Shown here piece by piece: positions 8,393-15,838 of a stretch of DNA of 64,000 nucleotides; position 1 is the first letter of the stretch, and every line of letters begins with the position of its first letter. The notes under the pieces are model-generated. The model had not been told where the DNA came from. It did no database searches and worked only from the letters and a program-made list of their open reading frames with translations. The stretch is from SG8-4 sp964598225 (GTDB lineage: Bacteria; Planctomycetota; Phycisphaerae; Sedimentisphaerales; Anaerobacaceae), in NCBI GenBank assembly GCA_964598225.1, contig CAZRBG010000003.1:1-64000 (forward strand), in the 5' to 3' direction. The position numbers and the translations under genes are program-made.

Positions 8393-11098
8393 ATGGCAGA
8401 GAAACGAGTGTATTTTTTCGGCGGCGGCAAGGCCGAGGGTAATGCGAAAATGAAGGAGCTTCTGGGCGGCAAGGGCGCCAATCTCGCGGAGATGACGAAT
8501 CTCGGCGTGCCGGTCCCGCCGGGCTTTACGATCTCGGCGAAAGTCTGCCGCGAGTACTACAAGACCGGCGGCAAATGGCCGAAAGGGCTTGATGAGGAGG
8601 TCGACAAGAACCTGGCCAAGCTCGAGAAGGCGATGGGTGCCAAGCTGGGCGATCCGAGCAAGCCGCTGCTGGTCAGCGTAAGAAGCGGTGCGGCCGTATC
8701 GATGCCGGGAATGATGGATACGGTGCTCAATCTCGGCCTGAACGATGACGTGATCGAAGGGATCATCGAGAAGACGCAGAATCCGCGCTTCGCCTACGAC
8801 ATTTACCGCCGGTTCATCGACATGTTCGGCGACGTGGTGATGGGCTGCAAGCACGAGCACTTCGAGGAAGCGATCCATGCGGCCAAGGAGAAGGCCGGGG
8901 TCGAGCTCGACAACGAGCTGACCGCCGAGCAACTCTCGGAAGTCGTCGACAAGTACAAAGCCGTCTACAGAAAGAACGTGGGCGAGATGTTTCCTCAGGA
9001 CGGCAAGATTCAACTGAAGCACGCCATCGACGCCGTCTTCGGCTCGTGGAACGTCCCCCGGGCCGTCAGGTACCGCCAGCTCAACAACATCACGGGTCTG
9101 CTCGGCACCGCGGTCAACGTCCAGGCGATGGTTTTCGGCAACATGGGAACCGACTGCGGCACGGGCGTGTGCTTTACCCGCAATCCAAGCACCGGCGAGA
9201 AGGAATTCTACGGCGAGTTCCTGATGAACGCCCAGGGCGAGGACGTGGTCGCCGGCATTCGAACGCCCATCGAGTTGAAGAAGCTCAACACGGTGATGCC
9301 CAGAGCTTATAAAAAGCTGACCGCCCTGATGACGCGGCTGGAGAAGCATTACAAAGACATGCAGGACATGGAGTTCACCATCCAGAACAAGAAGCTCTAC
9401 GTCCTCCAGACGCGAACGGGCAAGCGGACGGCCGAGGCGGCGGTCAAAATCGCGGTGGACATGGTCAAGGAAAAACTTATCCCCATGAAAGAGGCCGTCA
9501 CCCGCGTCGAGCCCGAGCAACTGGACCGTCTGCTGCACCCGCACTTCGACCCGAAAGCCAGACGCAACGCAATCGCCAAGGGCCTGCCTGCGTCCCCCGG
9601 CGCGGCGGTCGGACAGGTGGTCTTCACCGCCGAGACCGCCGAGGACTGGAAAGCCAAGGGCAAAGATGTGGTTCTCGTTCGCATCGAGACCAGCCCCGAG
9701 GATATCGGGGGCATGGACGCGGCCGTCGGAATCCTTACCGCCCGCGGCGGCATGACAAGTCACGCCGCGGTGGTAGCACGCGGCATGGGCAAATGCTGCG
9801 TCGCCGGAGTCGGCGCGTTGAATATCAACTACAAAGCGAACAAACTCACCCTCGGTGAGAAGACCATAAAACAAGGTGACTGGATCAGTCTGGACGGCAC
9901 GACGGGCGAGCTTATGCTCGGAAAGCTCCCGACGGTGGAGCCGGCTCTGAGCGGCGATTTCGGCAAGTTCATGGAGGTATGCGATAAGGTCCGCAAGCTG
10001 GGCATCCGCACGAACGCCGACACGCCGGAAGATTCCAAACGCGCCCGCGAATTCGGTGCTGAGGGCATCGGTCTGTGCCGGACCGAGCACATGTTCTTCG
10101 AGGGCGACCGCATCTGGCCGGTGCGTCAGATGATTCTGGCCGCTGATGATTACGCCTTGATGCTCGAAGAGATCGAAGCCGCCGGAAGCGCCAAAGAGAA
10201 AAAGGAGATCGAGAAGAAGCACGCGGCCACCAAGAAGCAGTTCGAGGGCGCGCTGAAGCTGCTGCTTCCATATCAGCGGAGCGATTTCGAGGGCATCTTC
10301 AAGGCTATGGCCGGGCTGCCCGTCACGATCCGTCTGCTCGACCCGCCGCTGCACGAGTTCCTGCCGCAGGACAGAGCGAATCAGACCGAAATGGCCAAGC
10401 GGCTCGACGTCAAACCCGCCTCCGTCAAGGCCAAGGTCGAGCAGTTGCACGAGTTCAACCCCATGCTGGGTCATCGCGGCTGCCGTCTGGCGGTAACGTA
10501 TCCGGCGATTTACAGGATGCAGGCGCGAGCGATAATCGAGGCGGCATTGAAAGTCAAGAAGGCCGGCAAGGTCGTTCTGCCCGAGATTATGATCCCGCTG
10601 GCCGGGGCGGCTTCGGAGTTGAAGCTGGTCAAGGACGAAATTGTCGACGAGATCGAGCAGGTCTTCAAACGGAAGAAGACAAAGATCAAATACCTGGTAG
10701 GAACGATGATCGAAGTGCCGAGAGCCGCTTTGACCGCCGACGAGGTCGCCAAGGAAGCAGAGTTCTTCAGCTTCGGCACGAACGACCTGACGCAGATGAC
10801 CATGGGCTTCTCGCGGGACGACGCGGGCAAGTTCCTCGGCGAATACGTCAACAAGAACATCTACTGCGCCGATCCGTTCCAGGTTCTCGACCAGGTCGGC
10901 GTCGGCAAGCTCGTGGAAATGGGCACGAAGCTCGGCAGGAAGACCAGAAAGAAACTCAAGGTCGGCATCTGCGGCGAGCACGGCGGTGAGCCAAACAGTA
11001 TCGACTTCTGCCATCGCGTAGGCATGAACTACGTCTCATGCTCACCGTTCAGAGTTCCGATAGCAAGACTCGCCGCAGCGCAAGCCGCTGTGCGGTAG
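8393..11098 (+). CDS. ppdK: Pyruvate, phosphate dikinase
   Basis: Cytosolic enzyme interconverting ATP, phosphate and pyruvate with AMP, PPi and phosphoenolpyruvate. The 901-residue length matches the family. The ATP-grasp part begins VYFFGGGKAEGN, then LLGGKGANLAEM, and contains SVRSGAAVSMPGMMDTVLNLG and GLLGTAVNVQAMVFGN. The swivelling phosphohistidine domain carries GGMTSHAAVVARGMGK, with the catalytic His at about residue 457. The PEP-binding barrel has GAEGIGLCRTEHMF, FSFGTNDLTQMT and near the C-terminus GICGEHGGEP with the catalytic Cys. I chose the ATG at 8393 because AAGGAG sits 9 nt upstream; an earlier in-frame start at 8348 adds unrelated residues. It is monocistronic, with its own TTGACA promoter. 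It is likely used for PPi-linked glycolysis or gluconeogenesis (inference). Confidence 0.97.
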   Translation: MAEKRVYFFGGGKAEGNAKMKELLGGKGANLAEMTNLGVPVPPGFTISAKVCREYYKTGGKWPKGLDEEVDKNLAKLEKAMGAKLGDPSKPLLVSVRSGAAVSMPGMMDTVLNLGLNDDVIEGIIEKTQNPRFAYDIYRRFIDMFGDVVMGCKHEHFEEAIHAAKEKAGVELDNELTAEQLSEVVDKYKAVYRKNVGEMFPQDGKIQLKHAIDAVFGSWNVPRAVRYRQLNNITGLLGTAVNVQAMVFGNMGTDCGTGVCFTRNPSTGEKEFYGEFLMNAQGEDVVAGIRTPIELKKLNTVMPRAYKKLTALMTRLEKHYKDMQDMEFTIQNKKLYVLQTRTGKRTAEAAVKIAVDMVKEKLIPMKEAVTRVEPEQLDRLLHPHFDPKARRNAIAKGLPASPGAAVGQVVFTAETAEDWKAKGKDVVLVRIETSPEDIGGMDAAVGILTARGGMTSHAAVVARGMGKCCVAGVGALNINYKANKLTLGEKTIKQGDWISLDGTTGELMLGKLPTVEPALSGDFGKFMEVCDKVRKLGIRTNADTPEDSKRAREFGAEGIGLCRTEHMFFEGDRIWPVRQMILAADDYALMLEEIEAAGSAKEKKEIEKKHAATKKQFEGALKLLLPYQRSDFEGIFKAMAGLPVTIRLLDPPLHEFLPQDRANQTEMAKRLDVKPASVKAKVEQLHEFNPMLGHRGCRLAVTYPAIYRMQARAIIEAALKVKKAGKVVLPEIMIPLAGAASELKLVKDEIVDEIEQVFKRKKTKIKYLVGTMIEVPRAALTADEVAKEAEFFSFGTNDLTQMTMGFSRDDAGKFLGEYVNKNIYCADPFQVLDQVGVGKLVEMGTKLGRKTRKKLKVGICGEHGGEPNSIDFCHRVGMNYVSCSPFRVPIARLAAAQAAVR

Positions 11099-11485
11099 TT
11101 TCGTTCTGCGTTCTGCGTATTACGTATTACGTTCTGCGTCTGGCGCGCTGTCATTCCTGCGAAGGGAGGAATCCAGTTTCGTGTCGAGGGCATCTCGCCC
11201 TCGGATTGGGTCCGTAGCCGTAGGCCGATAGTACAAATACGGATACCGGGGCAGCACATTATCAGGGTGCAGGATATCAGGGAATCAGGAGTGACGCCAA
11301 TCGTGACGGGGCGCTCCTGATGACCTGATGCCCATTCATACGGGAATCCAGTTGACAATCGGCCGTCAATAGCATAAAATAATAGGACAATTTGAATTAG
11401 ACGCAGGTTTGTACAGACTGTGAAACACCGTGTAAATCCGTGTTAATTTGTGCCGTAGGTATCAGTGTCAGAAAAAGTCGTTAAG
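11099..11485. other. Intergenic region with dispersed repeats
   Basis: No gene is seen. It contains direct repeats of GTTCTGCGT/ATTACGTATTACG (11101-11140), a GTCATTCCTGCGAAGG..GGAATCCAG repeat (about 11152-11178), a CGAGGGCATCTCGCCCTCGG palindrome (about 11185-11205) and low-complexity AATCAGG/ATCAGGG repeats (11265-11325). Confidence 0.5.
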
Positions 11486-11491
11486 TATAAT
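11486..11491 (+). promoter_or_regulatory. -10 box of the candidate small RNA
   Basis: A perfect TATAAT. No convincing -35 is visible 16-18 nt upstream. The transcription start would fall at about 11498, directly before the first stem of the structured segment. Confidence 0.5.
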
Positions 11492-11497
11492 TTTCGC

Positions 11498-11606
11498 GGG
11501 AGAGCCGCTAAATCGCGTTTACGCGATTAAGGCGGACAGCGGTTAACCGGTAAACGGTAGTCGTAAGGCAGGATGGGCATCAGCCCATCCTGCCAATTTT
11601 ATTTTT
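11498..11606 (+). ncRNA. Candidate structured small RNA
   Basis: An approximately 105-nt segment bounded by a perfect -10 box and a strong terminator. It contains a 7-bp hairpin AATCGCG-TTTA-CGCGATT (11511-11528), set inside CCGC/GCGG pairing. Next is ACCG..CGGT pairing around 11545-11558, then the terminator stem. No reading frame of note fits inside it and no plus-strand gene follows, so a stand-alone RNA is more likely than a leader. It matches no class I can name (not SRP, 6S, tmRNA or RNase P signatures). Confidence 0.5.
11567..11606 (+). terminator. Rho-independent terminator of the candidate small RNA
   Basis: A 12-bp perfect stem, GGCAGGATGGGC / GCCCATCCTGCC, with loop ATCA (11567-11594), followed by a T-rich run AATTTTATTTTT. 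Confidence 0.75.
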
Positions 11607-11699
11607 GCTAAGACAAGAGGGGCCACATAAGAATAAATTGTAAAAAAGATCTGACCTTATTACCCGGAAATGGTAGGGTATGCTGTGCACACCGTTATT

Positions 11700-12106
11700 T
11701 TATAAAAATCTTAAAGAGAAAAAATTTAAACCTTCTGTTCTTTCGTAGTGCTTCTTATTGTTCGTCAACAGAATCAAATTGTGATAAAGGCACGTCGAAG
11801 CAATTAAAAGATCGAAGTCACTAATCATCTGTCCTTGTTTTCTTAGTATGCCGCGGTTCTTACCAAAAACCTTACACACCCCTTGCTCAATTCCGAATAC
11901 CGTGACGCCAGTTAAAAATGCGTTCAAGGCCTTTTCACTCCCGGCGGGATTGGTTGAATAGTAAACACCTTCGTAAAGCTCAGCCAGTGAAGTAACATTA
12001 AGCGCCAATCCTCTTTTCGTAATGAGTTTAGCTTTTGTACGATTTCTTCTTGCCCGTTCAGGTAATGAATGATTCAGTCGGTATCAACAAGATAAGAGAC
12101 CTTCAT
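11700..12106 (-). pseudogene. VapC-like PIN-domain toxin, broken
   Basis: A PIN-domain RNase toxin remnant. From the ATG at 12106 it reads MKVSYLVDTD and then hits TGA at codon 11 (12076-12074), where the family usually has Trp in VDTDW. Beyond this the frame continues IIHYLNGQEEIVQKLNSLRK. It then shifts by one base at an A-run (12014-12017), after which the frame ending at 11700 continues LALNVTSLAELYEGVYYS, ISDFDLLIAST and NLILLTNNKKHYERTEGL. Conserved PIN acidic residues are visible (D8, the Glu in LAELYEG, the Asp pair in SDFD). Two independent lesions argue for genuine decay. The antitoxin gene overlaps its start by 4 nt. Confidence 0.78.
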
Positions 12107-12342
12107 AGCTTTGGCGCCTTTCTGGTTGATATAAGACGGTCGGCATAAATGTCTTCGATCAGTTTACCAGCATCCACGGTCCCTTTCCATCCGCCCGCTG
12201 AAATCTCGAAGCCGTTCTTTTTTCCTGACGGCGTAGGATTTTCCATGATGGTGACGGTAATCTCTTCACCTTCCGTTAGACGCAGTTCCTCCAACGGTTC
12301 AATCACCCCATTAGAAAATTTTGCTCTGATTGTCTTGCTCAT
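12103..12342 (-). CDS. AF2212-like (DUF104) antitoxin of a vapBC-type pair
   Basis: A 79-residue antitoxin of the AF2212-like type, with N-terminal MSKTIRAKFSNGVIEPLEEL and EGEEITVTI, the small beta-barrel DNA-binding fold of this group (family knowledge). The C-terminus, SAGGWKGTVDAGKLIEDIY..R, is the segment that typically wraps the toxin. The stop codon overlaps the toxin ATG in an ATGA arrangement, so the pair was translationally coupled. The antitoxin reads intact while the toxin gene is broken. It may now be a relic or an anti-addiction factor (inference). Confidence 0.8.
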   Translation of the reverse strand: MSKTIRAKFSNGVIEPLEELRLTEGEEITVTIMENPTPSGKKNGFEISAGGWKGTVDAGKLIEDIYADRLISTRKAPKL

Positions 12343-12540
12343 ATATTATTTACCCTATCTTTGGCAATCTCAAATTCTGTGCACATTTAAAGGATACTAA
12401 TTGAACTCATATAACATAACAGATTGGACGGGTGCCGTCAAGCTCTGCGATGTACGCGATAGCTCGTCTTGACAACGAATTGGTGTTTCATAAAAATAAG
12501 TTGCAAAAAAAGATGTGCCCTATCTACTCCTTGTTTCTAA
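12343..12540. other. Intergenic, no supported gene
   Basis: This holds the upstream region of the antitoxin gene. No motif beyond AT-rich sequence is convincing. The frame at 12432-12683 runs through a structured segment and has no protein character. Confidence 0.4.
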
Positions 12541-12712
12541 AAATGTACCGGACACCTTTAATTCTCCTCGAGCGCCGCAAAGGTCCAGAGGCATGGGCGA
12601 TGTGCTCAGTGACATCGCCTTGTCCCTTAACCATGCCTTTGGCTCAAAGCGTAAAATCCCAGGGGTCTGAGGAACCGGATTAACCTTTAGCTTCCTTAGA
12701 CCATCCCCCAGG
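12541..12712. ncRNA. Strongly structured segment: terminator region or RNA gene
   Basis: There are two large stems. The first pairs CCAGAGGCATGG (12585-12596) with CCATGCCTTTGG (12631-12642), one G:U, and encloses a perfect GCGATGT..ACATCGC hairpin (12597-12618). The second pairs GGGGTCTGAGG (12662-12672) with CCTTAGACC..CCCC (12694-12709). On the minus strand the second stem is followed by TGGGATTTT, so it could end transcription of the LamG gene that stops at 12814. AATGTACCGGACACCTTT at the left edge resembles short repeats that flank mobile elements elsewhere (recollection only). Confidence 0.4.
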
Positions 12713-12813
12713 GAGGGCTGACGTACGTGGCCTAAGATCTATAAATATTCGGTAATTTGAAGCACCTACCTTACTTGTTCTCAAGGTTTTTGACAAATAC
12801 GCCTTGTCTGAAT

Positions 12814-15591
12814 CTACTGATTTAGCCTGATGTCGTCTATGAGCACTGTGCCTGTACCACCGGTGGGAGACGGCGCGTTTCTGGTCCCGAAGCCGATTGT
12901 TATGCTACTGACATTAGCCAGGTCAACTCCAGTGAAATCCGTCAGGTCTATTACCCACTCGGTCCACGTGCCCACCTGTGTAACGGACGGATCATCATGA
13001 TAGACAACCGAGTCGCCCAGAGCCACGAACATGCGTTCGGGTGCATTGGCGGAATCACCGTTGAACCAAACCACCAGCTTCGTTACGCCGTACTCGGTCC
13101 AGTCCTTTGTGGATGTCAGCGTCCTGGTCACTTCGGATGTCTTGCCGGCGTTATCATAGCTGACCGGCATCGCCTGGGCGCCGCTGCGGCCGTCGGACAT
13201 AAACGGAGGATCCAGATTGCCGGCCTGCGAGCCGTTGGTTGCAGAGCCAAAGCCGTCTATCCACGTCAGGTAGACCCTGTTGCTGCCGGGCTCGTCTTCG
13301 TTGAGGTCATTGTATGACTTGAAGTCGTCCACAACCAGATAACCGGGAACCGTGAACTTCCAGACGGTCCCTTCAGCGACCGTTCCGTCAGTCGCGACTT
13401 CGTCGATGCGCCAAAAATAGTCACCGCCGCCGAATTCGACCAGATCGGCTAAAGAGAAACTCGTCCCGGCCTGATTACCCTTGAATTGCATCGCGCCTCT
13501 ATCGGTGCCGAAGTAAACATCATGTGAAGCTGCTGCGTCGCCTGGCGACCAGCTCAGCGAGCTTATGTCGCGAATATCAACAATAGCATCGCGAGCGGGA
13601 ATCGGGTCGCCGGCAAGCTTCGGATCTCCCCTCATCACCGCAACAATCTCTTCCTCAGTTAAAGCTTTATGGTAGATGCGAATGTCGTCGACTTCACCGG
13701 AAACCGGAGAACCGCCCCCTCTGTTTCCGTTGAAATCGGTCGCTTCAGAGTTTGCGCCGATGAAGCCGTAGCGGGTATTCCCGGAGCCGTAAGTCGGGCC
13801 TCCGCCGGCGGAAGGCTCGGCAATACCGTCGATATAAATAGTCAGCAATCCCTTATCGTATACGCCGGCGACGTGGTGCCACCTGCCGTCGTCAACACGG
13901 CTTAGGCTGCCATAATCGACCTGTCCGGAACTGGTCATGACGTCCCAACCGATCTGGCCCGGTCCGGCGCCACTGCCGTTTATCTCTAAGCGATAGTACT
14001 CATTGCGATCGAAGGAAACAATATACTGGTCTGAAGATCTGTTCGTTCGAACCCAGGCCGTTACAGTCACTTCAGTCAAATCGTCAGCGGCGTAGCTGAG
14101 GTTCTGAATCGCTCCGTAGTCGCCGATACTTAACCCGGTGTCGCCCAGTGCGGCCGTGGTCCATTCCGAGCCGAAAAGCGTGGCGTGATTGTCGTGCCCC
14201 GACCAGTCCAGGGCGGTCGATCCCTGACCTTCTTCGAACGTCCACAAAGCCACAAGATCGGGATTGCTGTGAACGGGAATGTCCGGCAGGGTCGTGAAAC
14301 TCCAGACATCCCCTTTGTGAGTGAGTGGTCCCTCGAACTGATCAACGCGCCAGTAGTAAGTCTTATCCTTTTCGAGGGCGCCGGGATCGAAGGTCGTTTC
14401 ATTCACGAGTTTGCCGCCGGTAGCGTCGGCGACAGTATCAAAGTCGTCGCCGAAGTAGACAGTATTCAGTTTTGCGCCGAAACCGGCCGTCCAACTAAGC
14501 GTTGGTTCCAACTCTATAAACTTGGCCCCGTCGGCGGGTACGGGTGAATATGCTGTCTTCGGCGGAACAGAGAGACTCCAGACCGGGCCTGTCCAGGGGC
14601 TGTTCGGCTCGGAGTCATTGACCTCATCGACGCGCCAGTAGTAAGTCGTGCCGGGGACGAGGCCCTCAGGTAAAGGAAATCCCGGGAAGCCGACCGTTAG
14701 AGTCGTATCGGCCAGCGGTTTATTGCCCCGGAATGCTGCTTCGGCGCCAGTGTTGACGTCGTCGAAATTGTCACTCAAATAGACATCGTGCGAGACGGCA
14801 TAGTCGCCTGCCCGCCAGCTAAGAATCGCCCATGTAGCTTCGAGTATGGCGCCGTCCTCAGGTTCGGGACGCCGGGCATGTGGGAATTCGACACCCAGCC
14901 CGGCCCCGCTCATAATAGCCTGAACCTCATCTTCGCTGATTGCATGATTGAACACTCTGATGTCATCCATGTAACCGCTGATGGCATTGCCGCCGCTTTC
15001 GTCTTGTGTGCCGAAGAAAAGGGGACCAACGGAGCCGCCAAAATCGTGAGTCCTCACCGGGTCGGCATCTCTAAAGGGCGCGATAGCTCCATCGAAGTAG
15101 CCTGTGAAAGCTCCATCTTCCGGCAAAATCAAGACCAGATGATGCCATTCACCATCGAGCTGCCCCAGGGAATTGTCCGCAGTACGGGTGTCAATCTTGT
15201 TAAGAAAATTCCCCTCGGGGTATCTCACCTCAATCCAGTAATGCTCGGGATCTCCCTCATTGTCCGTTCGAAACCACCAGGGGCCTCCGAAATAGTACCG
15301 TCCGGTGCGCGGCAGATCGAGCTTGACCCAGGCGGTCAAGGTGAATGAATTTGTGATGGCAAAGGGGCCGTCCACTTGTATCCCGCTTTGGTTGACCTGC
15401 AAGACTTCACCTCGGTCGGGATCGGTTGCGATGGCAGCATCTCCCAGGAGAACACCATCCATGCCATTTCCGGAAATATCCATGGGTGTGCCATCGTCAA
15501 AAGACCAGTGTCCCACCAAACCGCCGGAAGCGGCGTTGAGCAAGCTCAACACGAGGAGACAAGAAGTTGTAAATGTTGCTTTTCTAAACAT
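12814..15591 (-). CDS. Secreted multi-domain LamG / fibronectin-like protein, paralogue 1
   Basis: A 925-residue exported protein with a Sec signal peptide (about 1-23, ending NAASGG). In order: a LamG/concanavalin-like domain (about 24-230; GHWSFDDGT, YMDDIRVFNHAISEDEV); two FN3-like modules (about 235-435; SHDVYLSDNFDDVN, GTTYYWRVDEVN); a second LamG (about 440-655; LVALWTFEEGQGST, DDIRIYHKALTEEEI); a third FN3-like module; and a C-terminal beta-sandwich (about 750-925; VWFNGDSANAPERMFVALGD, GTGTVLIDDIRL). It probably binds polysaccharide on or outside the cell surface (inference). No catalytic domain or membrane anchor is visible. AAGGAGG precedes the ATG. It is first of a tandem set of three paralogues, all on the minus strand. 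Confidence 0.85.
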   Translation of the reverse strand: MFRKATFTTSCLLVLSLLNAASGGLVGHWSFDDGTPMDISGNGMDGVLLGDAAIATDPDRGEVLQVNQSGIQVDGPFAITNSFTLTAWVKLDLPRTGRYYFGGPWWFRTDNEGDPEHYWIEVRYPEGNFLNKIDTRTADNSLGQLDGEWHHLVLILPEDGAFTGYFDGAIAPFRDADPVRTHDFGGSVGPLFFGTQDESGGNAISGYMDDIRVFNHAISEDEVQAIMSGAGLGVEFPHARRPEPEDGAILEATWAILSWRAGDYAVSHDVYLSDNFDDVNTGAEAAFRGNKPLADTTLTVGFPGFPLPEGLVPGTTYYWRVDEVNDSEPNSPWTGPVWSLSVPPKTAYSPVPADGAKFIELEPTLSWTAGFGAKLNTVYFGDDFDTVADATGGKLVNETTFDPGALEKDKTYYWRVDQFEGPLTHKGDVWSFTTLPDIPVHSNPDLVALWTFEEGQGSTALDWSGHDNHATLFGSEWTTAALGDTGLSIGDYGAIQNLSYAADDLTEVTVTAWVRTNRSSDQYIVSFDRNEYYRLEINGSGAGPGQIGWDVMTSSGQVDYGSLSRVDDGRWHHVAGVYDKGLLTIYIDGIAEPSAGGGPTYGSGNTRYGFIGANSEATDFNGNRGGGSPVSGEVDDIRIYHKALTEEEIVAVMRGDPKLAGDPIPARDAIVDIRDISSLSWSPGDAAASHDVYFGTDRGAMQFKGNQAGTSFSLADLVEFGGGDYFWRIDEVATDGTVAEGTVWKFTVPGYLVVDDFKSYNDLNEDEPGSNRVYLTWIDGFGSATNGSQAGNLDPPFMSDGRSGAQAMPVSYDNAGKTSEVTRTLTSTKDWTEYGVTKLVVWFNGDSANAPERMFVALGDSVVYHDDPSVTQVGTWTEWVIDLTDFTGVDLANVSSITIGFGTRNAPSPTGGTGTVLIDDIRLNQ

Positions 15592-15767
15592 GACAGTCCT
15601 CCTTCAAAAAATTTGTTGTAAAACAACGGCTTGGCCGTCCTGCGGAGTACATAAGATAGTAGAGCATGGCTCCGTCAAGATCAAAATAGCTTTCCCTGGG
15701 TGATGGCCAAGCCACTGAATTAGAATTTAAGGTGTTTTCTCGGGTGTTAAGGTCCGGAAAACTACAA
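15592..15767 (-). promoter_or_regulatory. Leader of LamG paralogue 1
   Basis: The untranslated region before 15591 contains GGCCAAGCC (15704-15712) and GGCTTGGCC (15630-15638), a 9-bp long-range inverted repeat. A small ACGG/CCGT hairpin lies just before the ribosome binding site. The other two paralogues also have GGCC-rich hairpins at the same place. Confidence 0.4.
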
Positions 15768-15801
15768 GGGGCCTGTACCGACACCAAGCGGCACAGGCCC
15801 C
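15768..15801 (-). terminator. Hairpin terminator of LamG paralogue 2
   Basis: A perfect 9-bp stem, GGGGCCTGT/ACAGGCCCC, 38 nt past the stop of the gene ending at 15839. On the minus strand the T-run after it is weak (TTGTAGTTTT). Confidence 0.6.
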
Positions 15802-15838
15802 GAATTAACACTAAATGTCCGGCACGACAAGCCGACTG

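Noticed and set aside
8321..11014. A 897-codon open frame on the strand opposite pyruvate phosphate dikinase
   Set aside because: It mirrors the dikinase gene, is rich in His/Arg/Leu/Asp as expected from the antisense of its codon pattern, and shows no family motif.
12074..12076. Possible recoding of TGA as Trp, suggested by VDTD-TGA in the vapC-like gene
   Set aside because: TGA ends many intact genes here and Trp is written TGG throughout; the same toxin gene also has a separate frameshift.
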